Below, piece by piece: positions 63,198 through 64,000 of a DNA stretch of 64,000 nucleotides. The notes under the pieces were generated by a model that was not told where the DNA came from, made no database searches, and saw nothing but the letters and a program-made list of their open reading frames with translations. Position 1 is the first letter of the stretch, and each line of letters starts with the position of its first letter. A program made the position numbers and the translations under genes. Source of the DNA: Turritopsis dohrnii (lineage: Eukaryota; Cnidaria; Hydrozoa; Anthoathecata; Oceaniidae); contig BQMF02000265.1 in assembly GCA_027922465.2 (NCBI GenBank), positions 124,001-188,000 of the forward strand, written 5' to 3'.

Positions 63198-64000
63198 AAG
63201 GCTACACAAAAATGCTATACAGACAATTACAATGAGAAAGTTTACAAAATGTATATAAGTTTCTCCAGTGACGGATCCTCAAAAGGTGCAACCTTTGCAT
63301 TAATTAATACAGGATAAAATCTGGTGATAAATTTTTGGGATACTTATTTTTGCAAAATTGGTCCCAATTTGCAAAAATTAATCCAGAGAAATCTTTCGTA
63401 AACAAGCTTTCATAAAAATTTATCATGCAAAATTTTTTCAAATTTTTTCTTATCATAATTTTGATTAAGACAAAAAGGAAAAGTTTGATTAAGAAAGAGT
63501 CTACATTTACTTCTACAATATTGATAGGAATATTGTTAGAAACTGCTAATATAAAATGTTAAACGAGGATAACCTGAAGAAACACTGAAGAAACATAATA
63601 TTGTGAATGAGAATGTAGAACTTTGTACTCCATTCATATGAAATTACTTGCTGAAAATGCTTGAACATTCAACAAGCATGGCTGTGAACTCTCCCAGAAT
63701 AGTGGTATCATTAGGAAATCAATTATCATTAACATTTTAAAATTATGAGCATTATGTTAAGATCTTTGTACTCTTAGAAATTTGTTGAGTCACCAAGTGT
63801 TTGTAACCACACAAGAAGAATCAATGATTTTTCTATGGTTTAAAGAACAAATATAATTATTAAAGAAATATTTTCAAAACTGTTCCCCAAGAATGATGAT
63901 GTGCATGCAATTTTTATTTTTATACTAGAATCTTCATCATAATAATTTTTACTAATAAAATTGAATAAATTCATTTCTATTGTAAAAATGTTGTTAAATG
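63198..64000. other. AT-rich sequence without recognised gene
   Basis: CCAGTGACGGATCC near 63268 resembles a hAT-type terminus (compare 2841) but no partner end lies within the window. Nothing else recognised. Confidence 0.45.

Noticed and set aside
1..64000. tRNA, rRNA or conserved host ncRNA genes
   Set aside because: None was recognised on reading; a covariance-model search would be needed to exclude small ones.

Overview
The window looks like repeat-rich nuclear DNA of an animal. It is AT-rich, has spliceosomal GT-AG introns, and is packed with transposon families common in cnidarian and other aquatic invertebrate genomes: Ginger, Kolobok/TTAA elements, CACTA with accessory genes, PIF/Harbinger, DIRS, Penelope and pogo/Tigger. 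A cnidarian, perhaps a hydrozoan, is my best guess, but no host marker gene fixes it. I find no convincing host housekeeping gene, tRNA, rRNA or CRISPR array. Nearly every coding segment can be assigned to a mobile element or to a fragment associated with one.

Layout. 1-9.0 kb: a Tc1/mariner-like MITE, a small hAT-like MITE, a Penelope RT fragment, and a decayed DIRS element broken by a LINE and by two abutting TTAA-flanked elements. 9.2-11.5 kb: an XPG/FEN1-like nuclease pseudogene split by a 644-bp element with an 8-bp target duplication. 11.5-18.5 kb: a decayed Ginger-like element (integrase + OTU protease) carrying its own insertions. 18.6-23.4 kb: a Mutator-type element with TIRs of about 650 bp and a 9-bp target duplication, carrying a second XPG-like gene. 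23.8-25.5 kb: a broken PIF/Harbinger element. 25.5-46.5 kb: one multigene TTAA-flanked transposon holding a pogo-like DDE protein, a THAP-DDE transposase, a SWIM + YqaJ nuclease and a HIRAN-like protein. It is interrupted by a complete 10.7-kb CACTA element and by two nested TTAA elements. 46.6-58.5 kb: MITEs, an OB-fold-like fragment, a decayed integrase, two Tc1 pseudogenes, hAT debris, an iteron-filled 1.65-kb element and a decayed TPR array. 58.6-63.2 kb: an apparently intact Ginger-like element with a perfect 5-bp target duplication.

Three systems stand out. (1) The Ginger-like element encodes a 784-residue protein: a hydrophobic signal-like N-terminus, a retroviral-type DDE integrase, an SH3-like segment, an OTU cysteine protease with its Cys and His visible, and an F-box-like C-terminal segment. 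Its TIRs are arrays of about ten TTTTGTAATA motifs. (2) The CACTA element (ends CACTGG/CCAGTG, ATT duplication) encodes an intact 934-residue six-exon transposase and, divergently, a 458-residue protein kinase. Five shared leader exons could splice in frame either to the kinase exon or to a downstream coiled-coil/basic protein. (3) The SWIM-YqaJ/THAP/HIRAN transposon combines a nuclease and a HIRAN-like protein with a transposase, and a second, unrelated-looking TTAA element nested in it carries a relative of the same HIRAN-like protein.

Insertion order can be read from the nesting. The PIF/Harbinger element was cut by the multigene transposon, which was then hit in its nuclease gene by the CACTA element and by the TTAA elements. 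All family names come from reading motifs by eye; no database search was run.
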